Source of the DNA: Sodiomyces alkalinus F11
Taxonomy: Eukaryota > Ascomycota > Sordariomycetes > Glomerellales > Plectosphaerellaceae
Direction: 5' to 3'
NCBI RefSeq assembly: GCF_003711515.1
Contig: NW_021167094.1
Coordinates: forward strand, 321,002-385,001
DNA: 64,000 nt
Shown here piece after piece: positions 1 to 10,803 of this stretch. The notes under the pieces are model-generated. The model made no database searches. It was not told the origin of the DNA and saw only the letters and a list, made by a program, of their open reading frames with translations. A program made the position numbers and the translations under genes. Position 1 is the first letter of the stretch, and every line of letters begins with the position of its first letter.

Positions 1-2210
1 TATCTATAAATTAGTTCCTAATAGCTAATTACTTTAATAACTATTATATAGTTGTATTTACTAAGGATTTTGTATTTAATAGCTTAGCTATATCTATATT
101 TCTATAATTTATTATAGTATTATACCAACTACTACTCTACTTTTTAAGAACTTTTAGAATATGTTTAAATATAAAATAGCGCGCTTATCTTATAGTATAG
201 TGCCTTTTAATAAAGGTTTATAGGTAAAGATATAGTAAGTTTATATAGTATATTTGTAATATATATTAGAAGAATTAGTAATATACTAAAAAGAAGACTA
301 CTATTAATATTAATATATATTTTAGTAGCGGCTAGCTTAGTATTCTACTCTTAATACTAGATTTTATAATCCTTATATCTATTATAGATAGCTTAATAAT
401 AGACTATTATTTTAGATATTAAATCCTCTTTATAATACGTAATATATAGGTACTAGTTATAATATATAAGTAATTTAATTAACTATTAATCGTCTTTATT
501 TATAATAGTTATAATAGCTATACTATTAATAGTAGCTACCTTTTAATTACTCTTATATACGTAAGTCTAATTGTTAGCCTTATTTATAATCCGTATAATA
601 ATATATAAAATAACGGTATATTTTATAAGTATATTATTTATTATATACTTTATCTTATATTATAGAAAGTCGGGTTTGTATAGCTAATATATATAGTATA
701 GTATATTATATATAATATATATATCATAAGTCTTTTAGTTATTAAAATTAATTAAGAAGAAAAAAGGGTATTATTATTAAAAAGCCCTTTATTTAAAGCG
801 TTATCCCTTAGGTGTTAAAAAAACCCTGGGCGCCGCCGTATATAAGCAAAAAAAAAAAACCCCTACCAGTTATCCTCTAGAAGATCCTCGTTATTATCGC
901 CTACTAGGATATCTATTAGTACGCTAGTGTATATGTTTATAAGATAGAGAATATTACTTACTCTCCTTAGCGGCCGCGATTAGCGCCCTTCTAAGGTGCG
1001 TAATATAGCGCGTGGGGATACCCTCGAGGTTAAGCGTTATTAAGGTCTTATTTTTACCGGCGGGGAGATCTTCGGTAACACGTTTACGCTTATTCGAGCG
1101 CGGGGTTTTATTAACTTCTATTTAAGTTAGTATATTATCGTATAGCACTATAAACTAACTTACCGGCTAATAAGTAACTAAATAAGCCCGCGCCGATAGT
1201 ATAATTACCGTAGCCGCCTTTACCGAAGTCTTTTAGCACTATACACGACGTAAGTATGCCTTTTCCTGTAGTATATTTATCGTACCGATAGCGGCCCCGC
1301 TTCTTATTACCGTATATTTACACGAATAACCCGGAAAGAGCCTGCGAGCGTGTTATATTAAAATCAGGAAATTTAATAGCCGCGCTTTTCTGATATTTAC
1401 GGCGTATAGTAATTCTATATTTAATCTATATACTTATTAGCGTATATTATCGTACGTTAATATAAAGATATATACGGTAGGATTATTCTTATTTATATAC
1501 TACGAGATAGTACTAGCGTACTTCTATTTAAGCTCTGTATATCGAATATATCGAATCGTTAGTAAACTACTATATAGAGCGTGTATAGAGATATGCGGTC
1601 GAGTATAAAGGTATCTAGCAGCGGGGATTCTAACGTTTCTTTTAGCTAGGTAGGGGGGGGGGGTAGTTCTTCTCTATCGATTTCTGTCGGCTATTAGTAC
1701 TATTCGTCGCCCGCTATTCTTACTCGAGATTATTTGCTTATACCCTTTTACGTATGGAACCGTTTCGTCTTATATAATAGTATATAACCTATTATATAAT
1801 AAGTTAGCCCTGATCTGGAACGGTTTTGCGATATCTTACCTAGACTAGTATAGTTAAAGCACTAAAACTAATCTTCCGGACCTATAAAATCCGAATCTTA
1901 GCCTGTTAGACCCGTATAATCGAGCCCTGATACTACCTTACATGGATCTTACCTGCGCGGAACCGGATATACGGGTAACTTACTAGCCTATAGTTATCTA
2001 AAGAGTGAAAATAAGATTAGGTCTAGCGGTAGCGTTATAGTTATAGTAGTAGAATTTTTTTCCTTATAGCTTATTAGCTCGTTATTATGTTATAGACTTT
2101 TCTTTTACTACTAGGGTATTTATATATACGAATATATACTATAGCGTACGGGTGTTTTTTTCGTGCCTATAGAGTGTACCTACTAAATTTATAGGGACTT
2201 TTTCGAGTTG
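1..2210. repeat. TA-rich RIP-like repeat block, left edge
   Basis: This stretch is extremely rich in TA, TAT and ATA, with islands such as 800-1400 of more mixed composition that still carry a TAG or TAA every few codons in all frames. That pattern is what RIP (C-to-T change, mostly at CpA) leaves in fungal repeats. On the minus strand about 50 codons stay open at roughly 1110-963, with a basic stretch (SNKRKR) followed by a helical-looking segment; I do not recognise it. No terminal repeats or transposase motif could be identified. Composition changes to ordinary fungal DNA close to 2210. Reading: decayed transposon sequence of unknown family. Confidence 0.75.
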
Positions 2211-2782
2211 TTACAGTGTCCCCTGCGGCATGCGGTAGTCGCCCCCGAATGCGGGTGGGAATGGCCATGGTCCGGCACTCCGGGACTGGTTAGGCCGCTG
2301 CCAGTGCGGCAAACGCTGTACGGTAGAACTGGATCCTAAGATGTGAAGTCGGCGTTAAAAGCCGTTGTTTTGAGTTGTCGTGGCCGAGGAGCCGTACAGG
2401 TTGAGGGGACATACAAGTGGCTATTCCCGCTGCTATTGATTGCGTCCATAAAGTTGTAGACACTCCCGCTCGGGAAGATCCAAGCAAAGACGTTTGGATC
2501 CATCGTGGATATGGCCGTATATCGCGATGCAGGAACAATGCAGAAAATTAAGGGACTGTCAGGGGGGGCTATTCTACTTCCCTTTCGCACCATCTCCGAA
2601 CATCCCCACACCCACTACCCACGCACGATGCCTGCACTCACTCGAACAAATCGCCAGAAGTTAGTCGGCCGAGAAACCTTTTTCAATGGTCGCAATCATC
2701 AAACGCTACAAGAACATTACGTACGGCTTCGCCAGCTTTCTCACTACCACCATGGCTACGAATCTAACATGGAAATAGCATC
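2211..2782. other. No confident gene; edge of gene-bearing DNA
   Basis: Composition is normal, but no open frame here looks coding. A 98-codon plus-strand frame (2505-2801) shows no C3 bias or recognisable motif. An upstream exon of the interrupted gene at 2783-3420 could lie here, but no convincing splice signals link them. Confidence 0.4.
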
Positions 2783-3420
2783 GTTCAGGACCCCAACGTA
2801 AACATCGAGGACGACGACCAGCGTCTTGCCCTACTTGCCGAACTACGGGCACAGACAGCCCCTCCACCAGCCGACATGGACATTGATGCCGTCAACAAAG
2901 ACTCCGAGATCTCTCCAACAGACCAAACCGGCCGTCCGCTCCCTCCGAAGCAAGTACAGTTCCGGCGTCTCCTCTTGACGATGACAGCCTGTTGCAAATC
3001 GAAGTAGACTTAGAAAAACGATATCGCTCGGATCTCATCAAGTATGGCTGTCCGCCATGCCGCCCTCCAGAGTATACCGTTCCTTTCGACATCGAAGCGA
3101 GAATACCACAACAACACCCTGCCGCCATATACTACCTTAACCTCGCAGGCAGTTTCCACCCTATCCTTCTTAGCAGACAGTTGTCGGAATGGCAAGGCTT
3201 CCGACTGTGCCAGGAGGGCAAGCGCAAGAAATATGGAAATTCCCACGATTCGGAGCGCATGCTGAGGGAATGGATGGAAGACGGCCGGTATATGTTGCGG
3301 AAGTATGACTACCCTGAGGTTGCCTCCCTCATTGCCTGGTCCTATGATTTCAAAAACCAATCCCCTCTCCAGACCTGGATCGAATTCCAGGTCTGGCACC
3401 TTTTATTGATTAGGGCCTAA
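2783..3420 (+). pseudogene. Hypothetical protein gene, apparently frameshifted
   Basis: Two open stretches in different plus frames abut. From about 2783 to 2945 one frame reads an acidic segment (VNIEDDDQRLALLAELRAQ, then Met-Asp-Ile-Asp). From about 2940 to 3420 the next frame reads a well-formed segment containing LEKRYRSDLIKYGCPP, LLSRQLSEWQGFRLCQE and a C-terminal YDYPEVASLIAWSYDF, ending at a TAA. No GT-AG pair joins them neatly, so a one-base frameshift near 2940-2980 is the simplest reading; an assembly error or an unseen intron is the alternative. The second frame has no ATG at its start. I do not recognise the protein. It lies next to the degraded repeat block, where gene decay is common. 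Confidence 0.4.
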
Positions 3421-3648
3421 AGGGCCGTGGCACAACGGCGCGTCAGGGGGGCATCTGACAGGAGCAGTGCATAGGTACCTATGTATAGTATAGTATCTAC
3501 CTCATGTACATACCTCGGCTCTGGTGCGTCAGGTGGGAAGGTGCAGGGACAAACCTATCTCTCACCCACCCCATTTCTCAAAGAGTTCCTTCTCAAAAGC
3601 CGAAAAAGACAAGACAGCAAGCCCAACACACTTGAAGCTGTCAGCGGA

Positions 3649-4717
3649 ATGTCACGCTCAATAAAAGATGTCGATGCGGACCACTACGGCGCGTTCGCCA
3701 CCGCCCTCGTTAACCTACTACACACAAGCATCGCGGAGCACACGTACGCGGAGATCATTGACGGGATCCCGACGGCAGATACCTGGTATGCTTATCATGG
3801 AGTTCGTCACGACATCATTGAGGCGCATCGCGAGCTTTGCCCGGGCACCCTCGACACCGCGCGACAATTCCGAGCGGATCTTCACCCCGAGCATCTAGCC
3901 TTTAATTCAACGGTTGCCATATCCCTCCCGATCCTGTGTCTCTGCAACCGGCTTGAACTCATTCGCATGCCGTAATAGGTTCTTAGAGCTTATGAAAATT
4001 CGCCGCTAGGTTCGCGAACCTTCAAGCTGCGATTGATAGAAATGCTCGCTATTGCGTGTCATGACCTTGCTGCTCTCCTGCATCAAAAGTATGAGGGAGG
4101 TTTCCATAAAGGCGCGCATGCCTGGACACCGGCGAACGTTTCGACGCCCCGGTGGCAAATCGCGCCTCAGCCCCCACGGCCTCCAACCGTGTTTCTTCAT
4201 GCTGCCTACGACGCCTTTGATCAGTATCCCAGAGGTGTCGCGGACATGGTCGGTTATTGGGCTGGATCACGCGTCTTCGGCGGGGTTGTGCTTTTTGACC
4301 GAGGAGAAGACGAAATGGGCGTACGTACCTGTTGTTTAATCCCTCCCAGGCGCTTTACACATGGTTGGGCCCTCGAGGGCTAATTCATATGCCTTCTTTC
4401 AGTGCCACGATGTCTTCCTTTACCCGAATGGGGGCCGCCGTCTCATTTTCCAGCCCTCAGAAGAACAAGTGGACCGCTTGTACACCTTTTTGACAACGCC
4501 AGCCTCCGAAACTGATGAGATTTCACCTCCATTACGTCTCATTCCCGAGAAATACGCTCGGCGCGTGGACCCTTGGGACGCTTTTGGGTCGTTGCACATC
4601 TTCCGCAATCGCTATGAGCGTAGGAGGGGCCCGAGGCCGAGAGGTCACCTCGTTGCTTTGGAAGACGATCCCCAAGGCCAGGACCTTTTGGAAATAATCA
4701 GAGAACGGTACGCTTAA
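3649..4717 (+). CDS. Hypothetical protein, 306 aa, three exons
   Basis: Three exons join in frame: 3649-3912, 3979-4320 and 4403-4717. Intron 2 has a strong GTACGT donor and a TTTCAG acceptor. Intron 1 (66 bp) uses a weak GTTGCC donor and an ATAG acceptor, so it is less certain, though the joined reading (AFNST then VLRAYENSPLG) is smooth and phase is kept. Start is ATG at 3649 (MSRSIKDVDADHYG); the frame is open upstream to 3481, but that part does not look coding. Visible features are a helical N-terminus, HDLAALLHQKYEGGFHKG in the middle, FLHAAYDAFDQYPRG, and a charged C-terminus ending in LLEIIRERYA. No signal peptide, membrane helix or known catalytic motif is seen. Function is unknown. 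Confidence 0.6.
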
Positions 4718-5122
4718 TCTGAGGAGTCTGTGTTGGGACCGTCTAGAGGGATAGGGAAATAAGTGTGGATATATAGGAACGAGATACCCCACACATCTAA
4801 CACAATATGGTTTATCACACATCGATAAGGTGGCTAATAAGTGTATCTGATATATCTCCCGAACGTGGAATTATGGTGACAACATGTTAATTAGTCAGGA
4901 GACTTTCTTCATAAAAGGCACGAGAGACAAAAAGGAGACAAAAAACATACAACACCGGGTATTCGCTGGTCGTCACCGACCCAACTACTAATCCGGCCCT
5001 CACTGGCTTATCTAGGGGAGAGCGGACGGGATCCCGAGTTTTCCAGTGGGTATGGTCGTATGTACTAAGACATCACACCAGGACGTCTTATATAGTCTAG
5101 GAACAAGAATTGTAATAATTGT
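4718..5122. other. Intergenic, converging 3' ends
   Basis: Lies between the 3' end of the hypothetical gene ending at 4717 and the 3' end of the minus-strand small ORF ending at 5123. No coding, RNA or repeat feature is seen. Confidence 0.5.
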
Positions 5123-5287
5123 TCAAAAGGAAGTCGGAGAATAAGAAGTTTGGACCATGGGAGAGAGGACGTCAGGGGAGACGTAGGAAGCGAGGCCTTG
5201 GCGGAGGCCGACGGCGTTGGTTGTGTTGATGGGATGCGAGAGGTTATAGTCGGCGGCATCGACCTGAGGAGCTTTGTTTGCACTCAT
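5123..5287 (-). CDS. Small protein, 54 aa, uncharacterised
   Basis: A minus-strand ORF runs from ATG at 5287 (starting MSANKAPQVDAADYNLS) to TGA at 5123. Codon use is strongly coding-like: most third positions are C (GTC, GCC, GAC, AAC, CTC, ATC, TAC and so on), unlike random ORFs nearby. The ATG follows an A-rich leader (ACAATG, favourable for initiation). The same frame stays open further upstream through poly-Lys codons, which is probably leader. The peptide has no signal sequence or transmembrane helix; the middle reads NAVGLRQGLASYVSPD. It is divergent from nothing close and sits about 350 bp from the 3' end of gpi2. I do not recognise the family. It could be the first exon of a longer gene, but no good donor precedes the stop. 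Confidence 0.55.
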   Translation of the reverse strand: MSANKAPQVDAADYNLSHPINTTNAVGLRQGLASYVSPDVLSPMVQTSYSPTSF

Positions 5288-5638
5288 TGTTTCTATTTTT
5301 TTTTCTATTTTTTTTTTCTTAACCATCATCGTGAGATGTGAAGACGGAAGAAGTGAAGGTGAAAGTGGGAGATGAGATGCTTTTGCGGGGTATAAGTGAC
5401 GTGATCGGCTCTGTGGGGCACATCACGGGGTTCTTCTCACCGGAGATCCGACCGAGTCTCCCTAAGGTATTTATCCAGTAACACGCACCATACATGTCTT
5501 GAATGCACGTGATATACTATCATCCATTCGCAAGGGGATTCGCCTTGATTACCATTCTTCTAGGTTCCAGACCAAAGGGTCAAAGTAAAACACCCATCTA
5601 ATTATGTCAAGTTGATTACAGGCCCAACACCACACTCC
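5288..5638. other. Intergenic, promoter side of small ORF
   Basis: Holds the presumed promoter of the 54-codon ORF and the 3' flank of gpi2. A T-rich tract (5290-5320) lies directly upstream of the small ORF start, and a GCACGTGATA site (contains CACGTG) lies near 5508. Nothing else is seen. Confidence 0.4.
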
Positions 5639-7375
5639 TCAATCCCACTGCCGACGACTCATAATAATCGGCCGGGCCGGGTCCCAGGGCCCATAAATCT
5701 CATTCTTGTACTTCTGCAAGCCGATAAGCCACCAACTACACCCCCCAACGGCCAAAGCGGACGCGAGTGCGCCAACCACCATGCCGACGAGGGCGTTCTT
5801 CCACAAGAACAGGGGACCAGGACCACGACCAGGACCAGGACCATGACCGGAACCGGAACCGGAACCGCGGTGGTGGTGGTCGCCCAGAATAATGCCCACG
5901 CCGGCGCCGGCACCGAGGACGAGGAGAGCGGTCATGGCGTAGTGGTACGACCAGGAGCGGTGGCGGGCGTAGCGCCGAAACACGGGGAAGAGCCCGAAGA
6001 CCTCGATGGAGAAGAGGGTCAGGGAGAAGACCTGGCCGGTGGAGGGCAGGCGGGAGGCCAGCACGGTCGAGGCCATCAGGGCGGCGTTGGTCGACAGCGA
6101 GGCCGGCACGCGGGCCGAGGCGGACCGCGCGGTGGAGTAGTCGAAGGAGAAGATGTTGACGGCCAGGAGCCAGAAGGACATGGCCCAGATGGAGTCGGAC
6201 GACGTCGACCGCGTGAGCGATTTGAGGATCGGGGAGAGGCCGAGCAGCGTCGACCAGATGAGCATGGCGGATTTGATGGTGCCTAGCCGTTCGTGGGTCC
6301 GGCTGGTGGCCGGGTGGGAGCGGGGCGGGATCGAGTACGAGTGGGCGCGGAGCCGGCGCGGATTCGGAGGCACGGGAGAAGGGGAGAGGGTGGCGGGTCG
6401 GGGCGAGGGCAGAGCGGGGTAGGCGGCAGTGGAAAGTCCTGACGAGGAAACCCGTGCTGAAGAGCTTCGGTGGTGGGGAGGGAGAGCAGGAGGAGGAGGA
6501 GGAGGAGGGGGCGGTAGAGAGAGGCCGGCCCTCGTCCCGTTGCTTTCCATTCCGCCGTTCGCCCCGATACTACTCATGATGCCCGAGTCTCCGTTGGTGG
6601 GCGGAGAAGAAAAAGAAGAGGAATAGGGGGCAGCAGAGGCAACAGCCGAGTCCGTTTCGTCAGCATCCCAACGTTCCCAGAGAAGCCAACCGAGAAAAGT
6701 CGCGAGGCTGCTCCAGGACACCACGGCCACGGGAGACACGCGCTCCTGGAAGATGCCGACGAAGCAGACCACAAAGATGATCACGGAGCAGACGTGCTGG
6801 ACGATGACGGCGGAGTCGGCGACCAGGGGCCAGAAATCGTACGGCTGCAGGCGGGGGTTCCGCTGCAGGTTCTCGAGGAAGGTGGCCTGGTCGGTGTAGT
6901 TGTCCGGGTAGGACTGCTTCACCCAGAGAAGCTTCTTCCACCGGCGCTTAGCCGCGTGGCGGTGCTGCTGTCGGCCCCGGCTCCGGGCATGACGGCGGGG
7001 TCGGCTGTGGCTGTCGTCGGCCGAGGGGAGGCCACTGTCGGTCACATCGCCGTTGGCGTTGGCGTTGGCGTTGGCGCTGGGGCTGGGGCTGGCGTCGGAG
7101 AGGGGGAAAAGGCCGCGGGGGTGTTGATGTTCGTGATGATGGCGCGGAGGGGAGGCGAAGATGGCGTCTTCCGGCGCGAGGTGCGAACGGTCCTGGCGGT
7201 GAGGAAGCGTCGTTGTCCTCGGCGAAGTGACGAGCTCACCCTTGGTCGGGAGGGTGGCCGGGAGGGTGGAGGAGCGGGTGAGAGGTGGGAAGGGCTCGAA
7301 ACCCTCCTGGGCAGACGCAGATGGCGGAGACTGAGACGAGCGGCTGGAATCGTTTGACGGTGCCGCAGGGGCCAT
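5639..7375 (-). CDS. gpi2: GPI2/PIG-C subunit of GPI-GlcNAc transferase
   Basis: Single-exon ORF of 578 aa. Gpi2 is a multi-pass ER membrane subunit of the complex that transfers GlcNAc to phosphatidylinositol, the first step of GPI-anchor synthesis. The diagnostic block is at about residues 145-215: WKKLLWVKQSYPDNYTD, FLENLQRNP, then a hydrophobic run VIVQHVCSVIIFVVCFVGIF. Further hydrophobic segments follow, including a group in the last 200 residues (for example YHYAMTALLVLGAGAGVG). The first about 145 residues are Ser/Pro/His-rich and look disordered, with a short Asn-Ala repeat from a GCGTTG-type hexamer run at about 7044-7080. A Pro/Ser-rich insertion (about 245-345, with nine prolines in a row) sits between early and late membrane segments, making the protein longer than the yeast or human family members. 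It is divergent with the annexin gene. Confidence 0.9.
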   Translation of the reverse strand: MAPAAPSNDSSRSSQSPPSASAQEGFEPFPPLTRSSTLPATLPTKGELVTSPRTTTLPHRQDRSHLAPEDAIFASPPRHHHEHQHPRGLFPLSDASPSPSANANANANGDVTDSGLPSADDSHSRPRRHARSRGRQQHRHAAKRRWKKLLWVKQSYPDNYTDQATFLENLQRNPRLQPYDFWPLVADSAVIVQHVCSVIIFVVCFVGIFQERVSPVAVVSWSSLATFLGWLLWERWDADETDSAVASAAPYSSSFSSPPTNGDSGIMSSIGANGGMESNGTRAGLSLPPPPPPPPPALPPHHRSSSARVSSSGLSTAAYPALPSPRPATLSPSPVPPNPRRLRAHSYSIPPRSHPATSRTHERLGTIKSAMLIWSTLLGLSPILKSLTRSTSSDSIWAMSFWLLAVNIFSFDYSTARSASARVPASLSTNAALMASTVLASRLPSTGQVFSLTLFSIEVFGLFPVFRRYARHRSWSYHYAMTALLVLGAGAGVGIILGDHHHRGSGSGSGHGPGPGRGPGPLFLWKNALVGMVVGALASALAVGGCSWWLIGLQKYKNEIYGPWDPARPIIMSRRQWD

Positions 7376-8019
7376 GCCGCCGGCCTTGAGACCCCGGAGG
7401 CTGTGTCTCCTTCGGCGTTACAATCGACGGCCTAGTAAACTAGACTGGTTCGAGACGTGAGAGCCTGAATGGGATGAGGTTTCATTTGAGATGTGTTTAT
7501 CCTTAGTCCGTCCGCGGACGCGAAGAACACTCTGAGATCCATGGCGTTGAGAAATACGGGTCCTTTCATATGAATGCTTAGTCATAGACATGCTTAGTTG
7601 TCATGATATGGATTAGTAAGGAACACTAGGGGTCTAACCGCCCCCCTTTTGCCCGCCCCTCCCGTCGGTATAACGGTGACTCCGTACAGTACAACGGTAC
7701 ACGCAAGCCGCCCCCACCTAGGTAGGTACCGCTACAGCTTCACCACATATTAAATCACGTTCCAGCTTGACTTCCAGCCTCACTCAGCCCAAGATCTCTA
7801 TTCTGTTGTGTGCTACCGAATCGGGTCTCAGCCTTACGTTACGCCCGCCCTTTCACATCTACACTGTCCCGCTGAATGGATTAGCAAAGCGTACCGTCTT
7901 TTCTTCTTCCCTTACCGTCCTACCCCGTTCTGCTTCACCCTCAGCTCGTCTCACCTCGCCTCGTCTCACCTCCTCACCTCCTCACCTCCTCTCCTCTTTT
8001 CCTCTCTTTCCCCTCGGCC
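7376..8019. promoter_or_regulatory. Bidirectional promoter region gpi2 / annexin
   Basis: A 644-bp gap separates the two divergent starts. On the annexin side a CT-rich tract with repeated CCTCACCT units (about 7940-8014) runs to the ATG, typical of fungal leaders and core promoters. A TAGGTAGGTACC motif lies near 7720. No TATA box can be assigned with confidence. Confidence 0.5.
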
Positions 8020-10803
8020 ATGTCTCTCCAGATCGACGAGACCGGCCGCAGGGGTCGCTCCAAATCTCCCAGCGGCCGTCGCGAGCGAAGTCGAAGCCCG
8101 GCAGTCCCTCACATAATGGACGCTCGTGAACCCTCCTACGCCTACCCCGAAGACGACCTTGACCCTCTCGATGACCGCGACTACGATCGCCGCCGCCGCC
8201 ACCGCCACCGTGATGCGCCTCCACCCGAGGATGCGCCACCTGTCGGAGGTGGAGGAGGTCCAGCAGGATCTGGTGCCACCCCTTACCCCGAAGACGAGGG
8301 CCTGTTCCCGGGCCATCGTGCTATGTACGCCGGCTACCATGACCGCCCCCCCTCAGCTTACGCTCGTGATGGTCCTCCCTCCCCCGCCGTCGACCCGGGG
8401 TACTACCGCGGCTCCCGAGACCAGATCCCGCCTCCCGACAATTACCGTTCCTCTCGCGACAGGTTCCCCGACGATACCCCTGTGCGCCGGGACCTCGAAC
8501 CGGGGGATCCCCGCGAATATAGGCGAGAGAAGAGAGACGAGCCGCCCCCTGTATCGCCCATAGACGATGAGAAGCTCAAGTTCCTCCCCCAGAAATACGC
8601 TCGTGCCAGTAGCAGTGCACCGGCCGAGGATAAGCCTCGTGATGATGATCGTCAGAAGAGTCGCAGGGAGCGCTATCGGGGTCGTGACGACGACGAGGAC
8701 GAGGACGACGACGAGGACAAGAACAAGGACAAGAACAAGGACAAGAACAAGGACAAGAACAAGGACAAGAACAAGGACAAGGACCGTGAGAGGGAGAGGG
8801 AAGGGGGAAGAGACCGGGATCCCGACAGGGAGAGGGCTCGTCGGGCTCGATATGCTGATGATGAAGGGCGCGTGCGAGACCGCGAGCGAGACAGGGACAG
8901 TGAGCGAGATCGCGACCCTGACCGCGAAAAGAGCCGAAGAGATAGAGATGCCTACCTGGGTGACGATCAGGAAGAGGCGCGTCCCGAACGGCGCATCTCG
9001 AGAGCCAAGTCGCCCCGTCCCGAATCTCCTCCCGGGAGGTACAAATACTCCGATCCCAAGTCGTACGAATACGAATACGCCAAGGACGGCAGGCCCCGTC
9101 GCGACCGGGAACCTCGAGAGGATAACCCACTTTCGCCTGCACCTGCACCTGCACCTGAACCTGCACCAGTGGCCTACGGCTCTGCTCACTACGGCGATTC
9201 ATACCAGCCCCGGCGCGAACGAGATGCGAGCCCCAACCCGGCTGTTCGACAGCCCCCCCGCGACCCTGCCTACGACCCTGCAGCACTGAGACCCCACGTC
9301 CTTACCGTCGAACCCGGCGGCGACAGGCGGGGCTCGAGACGTGATCGATCCCGGTCCCCGCTCCCCCCCACCGAGCGCATGTCCTCCCTCTCGGTCGGTA
9401 ATCCCCACGGTCCCGTCGCCACCTCCCTCGCCGCCGCCCCCGGTTCCCCCCTGCTCGAGTCATACCACGGCACCTACCAGGACATGTCGCCCATGCCGTC
9501 GCCCCTGCTCCTGGCTTCCCAGGGCGGCTCTCACGTGGGAGCCGAGCCCCTCTCGCCCCTCTCGCCCCTCAACTCGGAGGACGAGCGCGGCGGTGGAGGC
9601 ACGAAGCGCAATCGCCGCGCCCGCTTCCACGACCCGGAGGACAACGCCGCCCGCCTAGCCAACGCCCTCAAGGCCACCAAGCGGGACGCGCCGCCCAACA
9701 CGGCGCCGCTGATCGAGATCCTCCCGGGCCTGACGCACGAGCAGGTGATGGAGCTGCGGCGCGAGTACAAGGCGCTCGTCAAGACGGGGCCCGACCGCAA
9801 GGGCGTCAACGTGGCCAAGCACATCCGGTCGCGCCTCAAGGACTCGGACCCGCAGCTCATGAAGGCCTGCTACTCGGTCGCCCTGGGCCGCTGGGAGAGC
9901 GAGGCCTACTGGGCCAACTTCTGGTACCAGGGCGACAAGACGCGGCGGGAGCTGCTCATCGAGAGCCTCATGGGCCGCACCAACGCCGAGATCCGCCAGA
10001 TCAAGGACGCCTTCACCGACCGCAAGTACGACAACAGCCTGGCCAAGTGCATGCGCACCGAGCTGAAGGAGGACAAGTTCAAGAAGGCCGTCCTTCTCGT
10101 GCTGGACGAGCGGAGGATGGAGGATGTGGACTCGTACGGCCGCCCTCTCCCGCTGGACTACCGCCTCGTCGACCAGGATGTCGACGACCTGCGTCGCGCC
10201 GTCAAGGCCGAGCGGGGTGGGGAGTCCCTTATGATCAGCATCGTCGTGCAGAGGAGCGATACGCACCTGCGGGAGATTCTGAAGATGTATGAACGTTTGT
10301 ACCGCAGCAATTTCGCTCGCGATGCCCTCAAGAAGAGCGGTAACCTGGTGGTGCGTTTCTTCCTTTTTTTTTTTTTTACTTCCTCCCCCTTTCCCCCTTT
10401 CCCCCTTTCCCCCTTTCCCTCGCCAAACTGAAAAGGAAAACAAAAAAAAAGAAAGAAAAAAAAGGAAAAAAGGTAACACAAATCTCTGCAGGGCGAATTG
10501 CTGGCACACATTCTCAACGGCGTAATCAACAAACCCGTCCGAGACGCCTTGCTCATCCACCACGCCCTGACCGCGTCCCGCCGCGACGAGCTGCGCCGCG
10601 AGCTGCTCACCTCACGCCTCGTTCGCTTCCATTGGGACAGGCACCACATGGAGGCCATCAAGAAGGCCTACCGGACCCGCTATGGCGCCGATTTGCAGGA
10701 GGCCGTCCGCGAGGGCACGGGCGGGGAATGGGGCCAGTTTTGCCACGAGCTGTGCATCTACCGTATGCCCGATGATGTGAAGCGTTTTGAGAGAGCTAGG
10801 TGA
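8020..10803 (+). CDS. Annexin with long charged N-terminal extension
   Basis: Two exons (8020-10350 and 10492-10803) encode 880 aa. The 141-bp intron has donor GTGCGT and acceptor CAG and keeps phase 0, joining KKSGNLV to GELLAHILNGV, which is continuous annexin-type sequence. Annexins bind acidic phospholipids, usually with calcium, and act in membrane organisation and trafficking. The annexin core is about residues 540-880 (LPGLTHEQVMELRREYKALV, then later repeats with KSGNLVGELLAHILNG and a C-terminal repeat ending FERAR). Residues 1-530 are highly charged and disordered: RSKSPSGRRERSRSP at the start, an Asp-Lys-Asn-Lys tract at about 233-255 coded by a 12-bp minisatellite, long Arg/Asp/Glu runs, and Pro/Tyr-rich parts. 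This layout resembles the fungal ANXC4/annexin XIV group. Classic type-2 calcium loops (GxGT) are not obvious, so calcium dependence is uncertain. Confidence 0.88.
8717..8783 (+). repeat. 12-bp coding minisatellite in annexin exon 1
   Basis: The unit AACAAGGACAAG is repeated about five times in a row, without frame change, coding alternating Asn-Lys-Asp-Lys. Copies are nearly identical, so copy number is likely to vary between strains. Confidence 0.85.

Noticed and set aside
8353..9289. Frames of 236-278 codons on both strands over the annexin N-terminus
   Set aside because: Shadows of the low-complexity repeat; they consist of Arg/Thr, Val/Leu or Pro/Cys strings without family features.
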